A stretch of 52,096 nt of DNA from positions 1 to 52,096 of the IMG/VR virus record IMGVR_UViG_3300025168_000009, one strand, 5' to 3'. The DNA is from a virus. Below are positions 41,117-50,631 of the stretch, piece by piece. The number at the start of each line of letters is the position of its first letter. The stretch's first letter is position 1. A program made the translations under genes and the position numbers. The notes below the pieces were generated by a model. It was given only the letters and a program-made list of their open reading frames with translations, searched no databases and was not told the DNA's origin.

Positions 41117-41902
41117 CTATGCTTCCATTGAACCGTTATCAGATTCAATAATGAACTTCCTAAGAACAAGGGCTCCTGTTTGAGCACCACTTGCTTGTAA
41201 GAAAGAAAGGAAAGGTGTTACTACCTCTCCTGCATCAAAGCTAAAAGCAGCAGTTGTACTAGGAGCTGCACCATCTATTTGATAGGTAACAGCACCAGCC
41301 TTACTAACTAACACTTTAAGCCTATGAGTTTCACCATCAGCCCAATTAGCAGTAGTATCTGTAGTAACAGTAGCAGCGTTATTAATAATAGTCTGTATTT
41401 TAATATCACCACTAATAGGAAATAGCCCAGCCATTTCATCATAGGCGTGAAGATCAGCAGCCAATGCTTCTACTTTTCTAAAACCAAAGTTACCAACATC
41501 AGTTCCAGCTACAGTAGCAATGCTAAACTCCATTTCAGCACTAAATGCTTGATTTCCAACTGTGAATCTATCTACGCCTTCTCTACCCTTAGTTGTTACA
41601 CAGCTATAAACTAACTCAATACCATCATTGTTAGTTTGGTCGTAACCATAGTCCATACCACTAGTTGAAGCAGCAGGCCTATCAATATCTTGTGCAACAA
41701 GTGCACTAAATGTCATTGATAAACCATCGGCATATGAATGAATTACAGTATCTAACGCTGAACCATCTACAAGTTGTTGTACTGGATGTTCGTAATCAAC
41801 TACTACTGGGGGAGTTCCAAAACGATAAACCTGTTTTAGATCCTTTGCAGCTTCATCAATTAAGTTATCAGCTTTATTTTGTCCATATAATGGATTTGCC
41901 AT
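41117..41902 (-). CDS. Beta-sandwich head decoration-like protein
   Basis: The 261-residue protein has a lectin-like or jelly-roll pattern (strands around SMTFSALV, GIELVYSC, FSAEMEFSI, HRLKVLVSK) and follows the major capsid gene by 16 bases. This is a usual position for a head decoration or head-fibre protein. AAGGAG precedes the start. No enzymatic motif. Confidence 0.6.
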   Translation of the reverse strand: MANPLYGQNKADNLIDEAAKDLKQVYRFGTPPVVVDYEHPVQQLVDGSALDTVIHSYADGLSMTFSALVAQDIDRPAASTSGMDYGYDQTNNDGIELVYSCVTTKGREGVDRFTVGNQAFSAEMEFSIATVAGTDVGNFGFRKVEALAADLHAYDEMAGLFPISGDIKIQTIINNAATVTTDTTANWADGETHRLKVLVSKAGAVTYQIDGAAPSTTAAFSFDAGEVVTPFLSFLQASGAQTGALVLRKFIIESDNGSMEA

Positions 41903-41918
41903 TTTTATTCTCCTTTAA

Positions 41919-43520
41919 TTATGACCAAATAGCGTGAGTTTCTGGACAACACCATTCCATTCCCGCTTCTGTCAATATTTGATCTACTCTACGATCGACA
42001 CCAGAGTTCTCTAAAGTTTGAACTCCTACGTAGATTCCAGTATCTCTATTAATACCATTACCAACTAGTGGACGATAAGCACAATATTTCATATTGATAC
42101 CTAACATTTTTACATTAGTTCCATCCAAATGTATATTACGTGCAATATTCATATCACCATATACAGTTGAAATAGTTGTAATGTCTATACCAAACACTTT
42201 TTTCCTTCCTGCTAAAGCCATATCGGCTCTACCAGAAGAATGTGAATCTGCTTGCCCTGCTGTAGTACTAGGTGCACCGCCTGCAAAAGGCTGTACTGAC
42301 CCAATATTGTTAGCAAAGTATCCAGACAATTTATGCATCCAATTGTAAACTGCTGTAGAACAGAAGAATACAGTTGAAGAAGCATTGTTATATCTTGGAT
42401 CTAGCATTGCTGACATGTCATCAAGAAATGAATCTTGAGTCTTAGTAGCTACATCTAAAGCAAAAGTGTTACCATAAGTTGAAATATAATCTACAGCTCC
42501 TTGTGTAGTATTATATGTAGCACTTTGGTTACCAAATAAAAGAGCATTTTCAATATCAAACTTATGCTCAATTAACTTTTCTTTCCAGATACGAGCCCAC
42601 TCATTGCCTTCATACTTTAATACAGTAGCACGATCAGTATTATTCATAACACAAGATGTTTTGAATATTTGAGTTTGACCATGTGCTGTACTATATGGCT
42701 GATCATTCCATGTTTCAGGATAACCAGAACCAGAAGCAAAAGCAGTACCAACTACATAACATCTAAAAGCTTCTAAATCTTCTTGATTTTTAGACTTTGA
42801 TGTAGCAGTTTCATCAAAACCTAAACCAGCAGAATCAGTTCCAATGGCTTGGTCTATAGTAGTTGCTTGCATAAAGTTACTAGCAGCAGGAGCTTTTACA
42901 CATGTAGCATTAACAATAGCTTTATTTGTTGTTGCTGACACTGTATCGCTTTCACCTTGACTGTCAAGATCTACAGAATTAACTTTCCATAAAGTATAAT
43001 CTGTAAGTTCGCTTCCAAGGTTATTTATAGTTGCCGCAGCACCTACTGGAACTTTTATTATTTGACCTGGCAAAAAGAATTGAGGCTGTGTGCCTTTAAC
43101 ACCTTCGCTATAAGTCACTGTTTGACCGTAAATATTGGCGTTATTACCATTATTATTATAGTCTGTAAAGAATCCAAAAGAATATGTTTGGCCTACTTGA
43201 GGACTTGGTGAGGCTGACACTCCTGCTTCAGTAGCAGGTATTGCAGCAGCACCTGAGTCATAATCAGCTAAATATGCATATCTTTTAGTGTATGATGAAC
43301 GCTTCTCTGCAAATTTAAAAGAAGGATCATCCGTTGGTTTTTTTGAAACCATGCTTACGAATCGAAAGAAAGGATCTTGCGCCAAGCTTAATTCAGATAC
43401 TTTATCGCCAAAGTTATACTTTCTACGTAAAGCACCAGTATTTAACTGGGTTGAAGATTCGCCTCTTTCTATAGAACTAGAAGTATAATTACTTCCAGTT
43501 ACGTTAAGAATATCAGACAT
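41919..43520 (-). CDS. Major capsid protein
   Basis: The 533-residue product lies after portal and scaffold-like genes and before the decoration-like gene. It is acidic to neutral, with the N-terminal arm, a central region containing FRFVSMVSKKPTDDPSF (about 48-64), and a helix-rich C-terminal half (WARIWKEKLIEHKFDIENALLFGN). These features fit HK97-fold capsid proteins of larger podoviruses. Identification rests on gene order and composition. Confidence 0.8.
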   Translation of the reverse strand: MSDILNVTGSNYTSSSIERGESSTQLNTGALRRKYNFGDKVSELSLAQDPFFRFVSMVSKKPTDDPSFKFAEKRSSYTKRYAYLADYDSGAAAIPATEAGVSASPSPQVGQTYSFGFFTDYNNNGNNANIYGQTVTYSEGVKGTQPQFFLPGQIIKVPVGAAATINNLGSELTDYTLWKVNSVDLDSQGESDTVSATTNKAIVNATCVKAPAASNFMQATTIDQAIGTDSAGLGFDETATSKSKNQEDLEAFRCYVVGTAFASGSGYPETWNDQPYSTAHGQTQIFKTSCVMNNTDRATVLKYEGNEWARIWKEKLIEHKFDIENALLFGNQSATYNTTQGAVDYISTYGNTFALDVATKTQDSFLDDMSAMLDPRYNNASSTVFFCSTAVYNWMHKLSGYFANNIGSVQPFAGGAPSTTAGQADSHSSGRADMALAGRKKVFGIDITTISTVYGDMNIARNIHLDGTNVKMLGINMKYCAYRPLVGNGINRDTGIYVGVQTLENSGVDRRVDQILTEAGMEWCCPETHAIWS

Positions 43521-43576
43521 TTGTCTATCTCCTATTTATTAATTAAATCGGATAGACTATATAAAAATTTATAAGC

Positions 43577-44488
43577 CTAACCGAACAAGTTATCTACATC
43601 ACTATCAAAGCCATTTATCATATCAAACACTTCGTCTGATTGTGATCTCTCTTGACCTTGACTGTTCGCTCCTGATGCGGAAGTAGGCATATTACGGACA
43701 TTTTTCATTTGATTTAACATATCTGTTTTTGTAGAATTAGCTACATTAGTATTGTTTTGATTACGATTCAGTAAATAATTTACATCATCTAAAGTCATAA
43801 CATGCTTTTGAGCTTGTTCTTTAAAACCATTGAACTGATCTTCTGTCATATTGTTCTTTTGCATAAATGCTGTTTCTTCAGCAGCCCTAGCTTGAGTTTG
43901 GTGTACTTGTTGCGCTCTTTGTTTTTCAACATTAAGCATTTGACCAACTCTTTGCTGAACCATTGAATCTACATGTGCATTCATTACTTTAGCACTGTCA
44001 GAATCAGGATCTGTTATATCATTAGCGTCAAACACAAAATCTTCATCAAGCCCTAATTGCTCTTGAACAGACTGTGCAGGTTTTCCGCCACTTTTTAAAT
44101 AGTCACGTACATGATCTACTAATCCACTATCATTTTTCATTGCCTGTAGAACAGGTACAAAAGGTTCAACGCTTTTGTATTGTTCAGACAACTTAATGGC
44201 CTCTCTACTAGAGTCTTCGTATCTTTTCTTCCAATCAGTGCCATTATCTGCTGAAAGTCCCACGTTTTCGGAGCCAACATTTTCTGTATTGTGGGTTACC
44301 TGGTCGGAGCCACTTATTTCTTGTTGGGTTACCTCAGCGGTTTCATCTATGATACCACCATTGACTTGTTGTTCTAGATCGTTAAAAAAAGTCTCAGAGC
44401 CTTCATTAGATTGTGCTTCAACTTGATCAAAAGTATCTGCTTCCATTCCAATTTCAGGGTTACCTTGACTTCCTATTGTATCTGTCAT
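43577..44488 (-). CDS. Scaffold-like capsid assembly protein
   Basis: The 303-residue protein is strongly acidic and Gln-rich, with helix in the middle (residues 165-245) and low-complexity ends, the usual composition of phage scaffolding proteins. It is placed between portal and major capsid genes, the standard position. It would line the procapsid and leave during maturation. Confidence 0.75.
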   Translation of the reverse strand: MTDTIGSQGNPEIGMEADTFDQVEAQSNEGSETFFNDLEQQVNGGIIDETAEVTQQEISGSDQVTHNTENVGSENVGLSADNGTDWKKRYEDSSREAIKLSEQYKSVEPFVPVLQAMKNDSGLVDHVRDYLKSGGKPAQSVQEQLGLDEDFVFDANDITDPDSDSAKVMNAHVDSMVQQRVGQMLNVEKQRAQQVHQTQARAAEETAFMQKNNMTEDQFNGFKEQAQKHVMTLDDVNYLLNRNQNNTNVANSTKTDMLNQMKNVRNMPTSASGANSQGQERSQSDEVFDMINGFDSDVDNLFG

Positions 44489-44526
44489 CTTTTCTCCTTT
44501 TTTAGCTTTTTGTCAATGTGGATAGC

Positions 44527-46830
44527 TTAGTCATTACCATTATTGCTATCCAAACTATTTTTTGCAGATTGTAACATATTAGCCGCTTCTTGTCTTTGAG
44601 AATTAGCATTGTTAACCATCTCGCTTCTTACTAACTTTTGTTTTCCTGCTGTTTCAATAAACTCTTTACCCATTTGAGATTTAACTTCTTCTTTCTTTTT
44701 ATTAATCTCAACATCAGCTTGCATTACTTTTTGTTTGATGCCAGCTTGTACCAACTGTCTTTCAAGTGTTTCAATAGCACCTTCCTTATCCTTAACAGCT
44801 TCGGATAATTGTTGTACTTGTCCTTGTAATTGTGAGTATAACGATTTTCTTTTGACAATGTTTTCCTTATTTTTAATATCTGTTTCAGCTAATACAGCTA
44901 TATCATCTACTACACCAAGTTGCATTAATTGTTTTAATTCTTCTAAATAAGCCCATCTATTAACAGGAAGAGTAGAGCCTTGCACAACTCTTACATCATA
45001 TTTAAGAGCTTCAATGTCCATTGATTTGCCAATCGCTTCGCCCATATCATTGTATACAGGAACATTGATTTCTTGTTCTTTTTGCTCTTGAATAGCAGAA
45101 GGTTGAATTAGTCTAAACCTTTTATAAGCTGTATAAGTAGTTTGTGCAAACTGTAATACAACCTTACCTAATTGTACCAATCCTGGTTCTATAGATGTAT
45201 TCATCCATTGTTTAATTCTTCTAGTTCCATACTCATCTAATGCTAACATACCTCTATATGTTTCTCCTGCTTGAGAACTGTCACCCATCATAGAGCTGTA
45301 AACACCAGCAAGATATTCCATGTCATTTTTACCTTGTTGTACTATTTGGAAAAAAGCACTAGATAATGGAGCAGGCATAACAGGAGTAGGTCTTTCAACT
45401 CCAGGCCTAATAGGTAACAATGCTCCAGGACTTGAAGAATATTTTTCCCAAGTTTCTGCATCAATAGATCCTTCTTCATACATCCATCTTAAAGATGATC
45501 CTAGTGAGGCATTATGCACCATTATTTGATGAGCTTTATTAATTTCTTGCTGTTTACCAATTAAAGGCGATACAGCTGATATAGGATAAGGAGTACCTGT
45601 CCACTTAAAATGAAATGGTATAATTGGATACTCTTTAATTGTATCTGGTAAAATAGTTTCATATAACAGCTTATCGCCTGCAACGCATGATTGTTTTATA
45701 CGTGAAGAATAAAATTGAACCTTATCTACAATGTGTTTAACAACTTGTGGATCTTTTATTAATACGTTAAATTCTTTTTCAGTAACTATTTTATTTTCAA
45801 TCTTAGAAGCTTCTGCTTGCAACTTGCTCATACATTCTTGTTGAAAAGCTTGAAGTTGTTGTTGCATCATTTGTTGAGCTTTTTGCATTTCAAGTTGAAA
45901 ACGCTCAGGAAGCATTTCACCAGCTTCTACAGCCTCTTGCATTTGCTTTTGTTGTTCCATCATTTCTACTTGAGCTTCAGCTTGCATCTCTTGAACCTGA
46001 ACATCACATTGTTGTTTTATTTGAGCTAATTGCTCTTCATTAGGAGGTATACGATAAAACAAACTAATATAAGACATTTTAATTTTTTCATATACTTCAA
46101 AAAACTCTACTAACTGATCTAGTTCGCCATCTGCTTTTATTGCATAATCTTCACCTTGTTGATCGTTATGTGCAAATAGCTTTTGATCTTCATCACCCAT
46201 AGCTCTATTAGAATAACTATTGTAACCATTTTCATCACTATTAGATTTTGATATCTTAGCTTTATGATCAGGAAATATTTTCATTAAATGATTCTTAGGC
46301 AATACCTTTCTAACCATTATGTAAGCTGCATCACTAAATAACATGTCTCTTGATTTAGGATCAATAAAGACATCAAAAGGTTCAGGTTGCTGTATAACAA
46401 CTTCGCCTAATCCGTTATCAGCATCTTTATCAACAGTAACTAATAAGTAACCTACGCCTTTAGTTATACAATCATTAATAGCGTTAGTATACAAAGTAGA
46501 GCCATTAGAATTGTACCATACATAATCAGTAAGATCAGAAAATACAGAAGCTACATCAGTATCGCTACCTTCTACTCCAATAGCTTGCCATCTAGGCGAT
46601 TTAGCAGTAGCGTAAAAATTAAGCATCTCTACTACTGGTAAAATTCTGTTAATTGTAAAAGTAGGCATACCTTGCTCTTGTAAAGCCAATTTATCATTAG
46701 CAGCTAATTGTTCATCATGTGCAAACTCATAACCTTTTTGATTTATTTTTTGCCATTGTCTTCTAGTAGTGTTATCTGCTAGATTGTAAAGCTGCCTTAT
46801 TTGATCTACCCTTTTATTTGCTTTTGCCAT
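44527..46830 (-). CDS. Portal protein with an inserted coiled coil
   Basis: The 767-residue product has the size and order of a podovirus portal, with PTFTINRILPVVEMLNFYATAK near residues 56-77 (typical portal opening), PEPFDVFIDPKSRD near 149, and the GDSSQAGETYRGM segment near 515. Residues about 264-348 form an unusual Gln/Met/Glu-rich coiled coil. The C-terminal 120 residues are also coiled coil, forming the barrel. It docks terminase and connectors at the vertex. Confidence 0.85.
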   Translation of the reverse strand: MAKANKRVDQIRQLYNLADNTTRRQWQKINQKGYEFAHDEQLAANDKLALQEQGMPTFTINRILPVVEMLNFYATAKSPRWQAIGVEGSDTDVASVFSDLTDYVWYNSNGSTLYTNAINDCITKGVGYLLVTVDKDADNGLGEVVIQQPEPFDVFIDPKSRDMLFSDAAYIMVRKVLPKNHLMKIFPDHKAKISKSNSDENGYNSYSNRAMGDEDQKLFAHNDQQGEDYAIKADGELDQLVEFFEVYEKIKMSYISLFYRIPPNEEQLAQIKQQCDVQVQEMQAEAQVEMMEQQKQMQEAVEAGEMLPERFQLEMQKAQQMMQQQLQAFQQECMSKLQAEASKIENKIVTEKEFNVLIKDPQVVKHIVDKVQFYSSRIKQSCVAGDKLLYETILPDTIKEYPIIPFHFKWTGTPYPISAVSPLIGKQQEINKAHQIMVHNASLGSSLRWMYEEGSIDAETWEKYSSSPGALLPIRPGVERPTPVMPAPLSSAFFQIVQQGKNDMEYLAGVYSSMMGDSSQAGETYRGMLALDEYGTRRIKQWMNTSIEPGLVQLGKVVLQFAQTTYTAYKRFRLIQPSAIQEQKEQEINVPVYNDMGEAIGKSMDIEALKYDVRVVQGSTLPVNRWAYLEELKQLMQLGVVDDIAVLAETDIKNKENIVKRKSLYSQLQGQVQQLSEAVKDKEGAIETLERQLVQAGIKQKVMQADVEINKKKEEVKSQMGKEFIETAGKQKLVRSEMVNNANSQRQEAANMLQSAKNSLDSNNGND

Positions 46831-46848
46831 TATATATCCTTTTTTAAT

Positions 46849-46986
46849 TTATTGTGCGGGTTCTTCTTTGTTCTTTTCTAATTTTTCTTTAATTTCATCT
46901 ACAGTTGGCTCATCTATTAATAAACCAAAATCTTTAAATAACCATTCAGTTAGCATTTCAGCTACTATGTCTTTAACTTTTTTCAC
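46849..46986 (-). CDS. 45-residue helical protein, GTG start
   Basis: The GTG at 46986 follows AAGGGGATTAAG and overlaps the previous gene's TAG. The product is a helix with hydrophobic face (VKDIVAEMLTEWLFKDFGLLI) and Lys/Glu-rich tail. The small size and coupling suggest a real micro-gene, possibly a portal or terminase accessory. Confidence 0.55.
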   Translation of the reverse strand: MKKVKDIVAEMLTEWLFKDFGLLIDEPTVDEIKEKLEKNKEEPAQ

Positions 46987-47129
46987 TATCTTAATCCCCT
47001 TCCGCCACGCCTACGGCCTTTGTCACTTTTACCTCTTCGCTTTCTCATTTCAATTACATTAAGTTTTGAAGGCATAGTATAAACTTCTTCTGCATTTATA
47101 AGTGCTATTAATATTATTGTCTTTATCAT
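46986..47129 (-). CDS. 47-residue basic protein next to TerL
   Basis: The ATG overlaps the TerL stop (ATGA), and the end overlaps the next gene's GTG. After a hydrophobic N-terminus (IKTIILIALINA) the product becomes Arg/Lys/Gly-rich (RKRRGKSDKGRRRGGRG), like a nucleic-acid-binding tail. It could be a packaging accessory or a minor DNA-binding virion peptide. Confidence 0.55.
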   Translation of the reverse strand: MIKTIILIALINAEEVYTMPSKLNVIEMRKRRGKSDKGRRRGGRGLR

Positions 47130-48679
47130 GCTGTTATCCAACTTTTTGCTTGTGGTTTTTGCTTATACCATCCATCTTTATTTTCATGCATTCCTTGTGG
47201 AGGATGAGCATATTTACATGCATATGCTAAAGCATCTATAGTATCATCATGAGCCATTCGTGGCCCAAATGTCATTATTTCTCTGTGTAAATCATATTGA
47301 GTTTTCTTTATATGAACCTGTCCTACAGAAAATCTTTGAGCTAATATTTCTTGGATTCTATCTCTCTTACTCATTCTGTTTCCAGGCTTCTCTTCTTTAA
47401 ATGGTATAATAAACTCGTTTCTTCTTCTCATTTCAGCTCTTATAGCTTGAAATATTGGCTTTGACATTGATGTATCTTCAATTGTAAACAATGTTGGCTT
47501 ATAAAATTTAGCATACTCAAATATATAATCTACAATACCTTTTTGTTGAGTTCCAGGTATTCCCAATACAGGTAATGTACGATTTCTAATGTAATCTAAA
47601 ATATATATATTATTGTCAGGAGTAACTGCTACAGCCAATAAAACGCTATAATCAGAGTTTCTTCGTGCTGAATCAGTTGCTGGATCTACACCTATAAATA
47701 TATTGCAAGGTTTAGAATCTTCTCCATCAGGAATAACATATGTAAGTCCAGTATCTGCATCTTTAACAAACTTGCCATCCCAATACTTTATATGATCTCT
47801 ACTAAATATAGAATCTTCTTCACTTTGAACTTCCATCATGTATTCTTGATAAAACTTTTGAGGAGTACCACTATCTGCATAGAACTTTTTCTTACGTGCC
47901 ATTTCTTTATGACCAAACCAAGAAGGCCATAATACTTGATCATCTTCCATTAAAGCTTTATATGTAATAACTTTCCATGAATAGTCTTCTTTTCTTTTTA
48001 CAGCCTGCTCATGACCAGTTAGAATTTTTTGTATAAAGCTATCATAGTGAACTGGAGTACCATTAATTCTTAATCTTCCTGTTTTTGGCTCTAACGCAGG
48101 GAAAACTACAGCAGTAACAAGATTAGAAATCTTAGAACGACTTTCAGGGGTAATAGTATTGTTTTCGTCTTCAAAATCATCTAATACAATAAGATCATAT
48201 CTTTTATGCAATTTAGCACCACCACGAATACCAGATAAATTAGACTTACTAATAAGCTTAGTACCGTTTTTAAGCTCAATATCATCTTCTGTCCATTTCT
48301 TGCCTTTTATATCACCAAAATAATATTTAATTTTATCATTATATTCTATATGATACTTTATATAATCTAAATTTGGAACTGAAATTTTAGAGCTTGCAGC
48401 AACCCATCCGTAAAATAATGGTTCATTTGTAAATAAGAAGTCATGCAGTATATTGCATTTAGTAAGAACAGTTTTACCGTGACCCCTTGGCAAAATAACT
48501 GCAAGCTGTCTATAATCCATCTCAGCTAAAGCATCTGCTACTTCATAATGAAAAAAAGGTGTTTCAGAACGCATAAAGTCATCAGGCAAAAACAATTTAC
48601 CAAATGCAATTAAATCATTGTGAGCTAGCCTTAATTCATCTTCAACTTTAGAAACGTTTTGAGTATTGTAATTAGCCAA
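47126..48679 (-). CDS. terL: Terminase large subunit
   Basis: The 517-residue protein has Walker A PRGHGKT (64-70) and Walker B LIVLDDFED (163-171) in the ATPase domain, and a nuclease domain with FIGVDPATD (328-336, D332) and AHDDTIDALA (476-485). It drives DNA into the procapsid through the portal and cuts genome ends. It overlaps the upstream small gene by eight bases. Headful versus site-specific cutting cannot be told, but the circular overlap agrees with a permuted genome. Confidence 0.95.
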   Translation of the reverse strand: MANYNTQNVSKVEDELRLAHNDLIAFGKLFLPDDFMRSETPFFHYEVADALAEMDYRQLAVILPRGHGKTVLTKCNILHDFLFTNEPLFYGWVAASSKISVPNLDYIKYHIEYNDKIKYYFGDIKGKKWTEDDIELKNGTKLISKSNLSGIRGGAKLHKRYDLIVLDDFEDENNTITPESRSKISNLVTAVVFPALEPKTGRLRINGTPVHYDSFIQKILTGHEQAVKRKEDYSWKVITYKALMEDDQVLWPSWFGHKEMARKKKFYADSGTPQKFYQEYMMEVQSEEDSIFSRDHIKYWDGKFVKDADTGLTYVIPDGEDSKPCNIFIGVDPATDSARRNSDYSVLLAVAVTPDNNIYILDYIRNRTLPVLGIPGTQQKGIVDYIFEYAKFYKPTLFTIEDTSMSKPIFQAIRAEMRRRNEFIIPFKEEKPGNRMSKRDRIQEILAQRFSVGQVHIKKTQYDLHREIMTFGPRMAHDDTIDALAYACKYAHPPQGMHENKDGWYKQKPQAKSWITA

Positions 48680-48905
48680 AGTCTTTAGTTATACCAATTT
48701 TTAAATCTTGCTTTCTATTACCCATATATTGATTAATGCCTGCATCAAAATTAAAGCCGCCACCTAGGTTAAATCCTAAATTAATACTTGCATCTTTAAT
48801 TATACTAGGATTTATCCTGCCTTGTCGAAGGCCATCTAGCAAAGTACTTCCTACGATATTATAAAGATTATGGTCAATACTTATATTGCCTTTTTTATTA
48901 GCCAT
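48672..48905 (-). CDS. 77-residue Gly/Asn-rich protein
   Basis: The product is rich in Gly, Asn, Asp and Ile (SINLGFNLGGGFNFDAGINQYMG), a beta-strand pattern seen in some phage structural or membrane-associated proteins. It overlaps terL by eight bases. No family recognised; such a sequence next to terminase is unusual. Confidence 0.6.
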   Translation of the reverse strand: MANKKGNISIDHNLYNIVGSTLLDGLRQGRINPSIIKDASINLGFNLGGGFNFDAGINQYMGNRKQDLKIGITKDFG

Positions 48906-48906
48906 A

Positions 48907-49359
48907 TTATTTTCTAAACTCCATATTTTTCATTGTATATTCTTCTATAGGTCTTGGAACATCACTACCAATTATATCACGAACATCTTCTAATCTTCCT
49001 GTATGTTTTCTTAATAAATTTTCCAATAAACCAGAGCTTTCTATAGTAGCATATTCGTCAGGATCCATTTTTTCAACAGCTCCTTCAGTTTCTCTTGTTT
49101 CTCTAAATTTACGAGCTCGTTCCATAACAAGATCAGGTTTTAAATTTTTTAACCAATTATTAAAATCTAGTTTGCCTTTATGAGGATCTTGCCTATAAGC
49201 ACTGTCTAAAGTGTTCATAAGAGTATCTTTATATTTTGATTGCTGCTTAGGAGTCATATCCATTTCATACTCTGAATAAGCTATAGCTCCTCCATCAATG
49301 TTTTTATCTGGATCTGCCTCATTCATTGAGTCAAATGCATAGTTATCATAATTTGCCAT
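48907..49359 (-). CDS. 150-residue acidic protein
   Basis: The product is hydrophilic and acidic, rich in Asp, Asn, Lys and Met, with a helical middle (QSKYKDTLMNTLDSAYRQ, 39-56) and no clear domain. AAGGAAAAG precedes the start. It sits between the lysozyme-like gene and the TerL group, perhaps a minor virion part. Confidence 0.6.
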   Translation of the reverse strand: MANYDNYAFDSMNEADPDKNIDGGAIAYSEYEMDMTPKQQSKYKDTLMNTLDSAYRQDPHKGKLDFNNWLKNLKPDLVMERARKFRETRETEGAVEKMDPDEYATIESSGLLENLLRKHTGRLEDVRDIIGSDVPRPIEEYTMKNMEFRK

Positions 49360-49456
49360 TTTTCTTTTCCTTTATCCATTTAGGTTGTTTAAAGTATTCT
49401 CTAATTTTTTGTGCAAATTTCTTTGCTCTTTTAATATCTTTATCCGATAGCTTCAT
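49346..49456 (-). CDS. Possible 36-residue basic protein
   Basis: The ATG at 49456 overlaps the end of the lysozyme-like gene in another frame. The product is a basic helix (IKRAKKFAQKIREYFKQPKW). No strong ribosome site is visible, so coupling would be needed. Listed because it fills the gap and has coding-like composition. Confidence 0.35.
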   Translation of the reverse strand: MKLSDKDIKRAKKFAQKIREYFKQPKWIKEKKNGKL

Positions 49457-50096
49457 TCATTACATTTTTATCTGGAAAAAAGAAACTAGTATCGTTGTTT
49501 TTAACTTGAGATTTTTTCCATTGCTCTGCATTAACTTTTTTCTCTTTATATCTTTCTTTCCAAAAATTTAAGTAATTTTTAGCTAAATTTTTATTATCCT
49601 GCACAGTAGGAGGCCCAATAATATCCATTTCTTTTTTTTGACTATCTGAAAGCCCTAAGTTATCAAAAATATTAGACCTAGTAGATACGTTTCCAAATCT
49701 ACCACTCTTTGTAGCGCTAATTATATCTAACATACCATTCCTTCCTTGCTGATGAGCTATATAATCAACTAACCCTTTTTCATCTCCATCATTATCTATG
49801 CCAAGACTCTTTAATATTCTAGACGATTTAGGCATATCTTTAGTATTTTTTTTATTTAATTTTATCGCTGCACGAGCACTTTTTTCTAAATCATAAGCAT
49901 CACTTAAGTTAAAGCCTACATCTTTTGCTGCCAAAGTTCCAAATTGAAAATGACCTATATAAGCTCCTTTATCCCAGTTAGGGTCTGTTCCACGTGAGGA
50001 TTCAATAGTCCATAGGTTAATTAATTTATCAAAATCATAAGACTCTTCTTCAGCAACTCTTTTTAATATACTGTAATCGCTTTCCTTTGAAGCCAT
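49440..50096 (-). CDS. Lysozyme/transglycosylase-like muralytic protein
   Basis: The 218-residue protein has the soluble lytic transglycosylase-type signature: catalytic E32 in TIESSRG (30-36), then GHFQFG (48-53), and later aromatic and helical support (VDYIAHQQGRNGM). It cleaves peptidoglycan. Placement near terminase rather than beside the holin-like genes suggests a virion-associated enzyme used during DNA entry, though a lysis role is possible. The C-terminal 60 residues are basic and extended. Confidence 0.75.
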   Translation of the reverse strand: MASKESDYSILKRVAEEESYDFDKLINLWTIESSRGTDPNWDKGAYIGHFQFGTLAAKDVGFNLSDAYDLEKSARAAIKLNKKNTKDMPKSSRILKSLGIDNDGDEKGLVDYIAHQQGRNGMLDIISATKSGRFGNVSTRSNIFDNLGLSDSQKKEMDIIGPPTVQDNKNLAKNYLNFWKERYKEKKVNAEQWKKSQVKNNDTSFFFPDKNVMNEAIG

Positions 50097-50097
50097 A

Positions 50098-50205
50098 CTA
50101 AAAACTCCTATATATATGTAAAGCTATACTAATGTAAGCAAGCCACTTCCAAAACTTTAACTGCTTTGCTTCATAAACTATAGCTTCTATTAAAACAGAC
50201 CTCAT
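50098..50205 (-). CDS. 35-residue protein
   Basis: The ATG overlaps the upstream stop (ATGA). The product has a basic-aromatic middle (QLKFWKWLAYISIALHIY), a possible short membrane-active helix. Its size makes function guesses unsafe, but the coupling arrangement matches its neighbours. Confidence 0.45.
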   Translation of the reverse strand: MRSVLIEAIVYEAKQLKFWKWLAYISIALHIYRSF

Positions 50206-50306
50206 TCTTCTTCTATCCACTTATCTTCTATATAAAGGTCTATATCATCTTTAATTTCGTCTATAAGCCAATCTTCTATAAGTCTATCAACTATATCTAC
50301 TTGCAT
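50202..50306 (-). CDS. 34-residue acidic protein
   Basis: The start lies in the end of the 50297 gene, eight bases before its stop finishes. The product is very acidic (Asp/Glu/Ile repeats: VDRLIEDWLIDEIKDDIDLY). It is coupled to the following basic-aromatic micro-gene, giving an acid-base pair of tiny products. Role unknown. Confidence 0.45.
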   Translation of the reverse strand: MQVDIVDRLIEDWLIDEIKDDIDLYIEDKWIEEE

Positions 50307-50545
50307 CTACACTTCCATTTGCGTAAAGACTTGTTAATTCTAGAATCAGGGTTATTAGCCGTCTTACTGCTAGTTAGTTTACTTTTCATGCCACACATTC
50401 TAGCACAAAAAGATCTTTTTCTAGATCCTCCTCCTGGCTGTGGAGGCTTCAAGGTACCTTTTTTATAACTAGCTCTACCTTTAGCATTTAAACCTCCACT
50501 AGGACTTTTACCTTCTTTTCTTTGCCATGCTGGCGTTTTAGCCAT
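50297..50545 (-). CDS. 82-residue basic Gly/Lys-rich protein
   Basis: The product starts KTPAWQRKEGKSPSGGLN and is basic throughout, with Cys at four positions (CARMCGMK...CRCK) near the C-terminus. The APAWQRKEGKNPSGGLNAKGR-type opening is common in short phage proteins near terminase. It may bind DNA or structure the capsid interior. The basic neighbour at 50548 supports a DNA-associated virion role. Confidence 0.65.
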   Translation of the reverse strand: MAKTPAWQRKEGKSPSGGLNAKGRASYKKGTLKPPQPGGGSRKRSFCARMCGMKSKLTSSKTANNPDSRINKSLRKWKCRCK

Positions 50546-50547
50546 TT

Positions 50548-50622
50548 TTAGTAACCATGCTTTTTAGGCTTTGTCTTTGCGGGCATTTTCTTCTTTGCTG
50601 GTTTTTTTGGTGCTTTCTTCAT
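50548..50622 (-). CDS. 24-residue Lys/Pro-rich peptide
   Basis: The peptide is almost only Lys, Pro and Ala. TAAGGAGTAG precedes the start closely, a strong ribosome site for such a short ORF. It would bind DNA like a histone-tail or protamine-type peptide. It sits between TerS and the basic 82-residue protein. Confidence 0.5.
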   Translation of the reverse strand: MKKAPKKPAKKKMPAKTKPKKHGY

Positions 50623-50631
50623 AACTACTCC

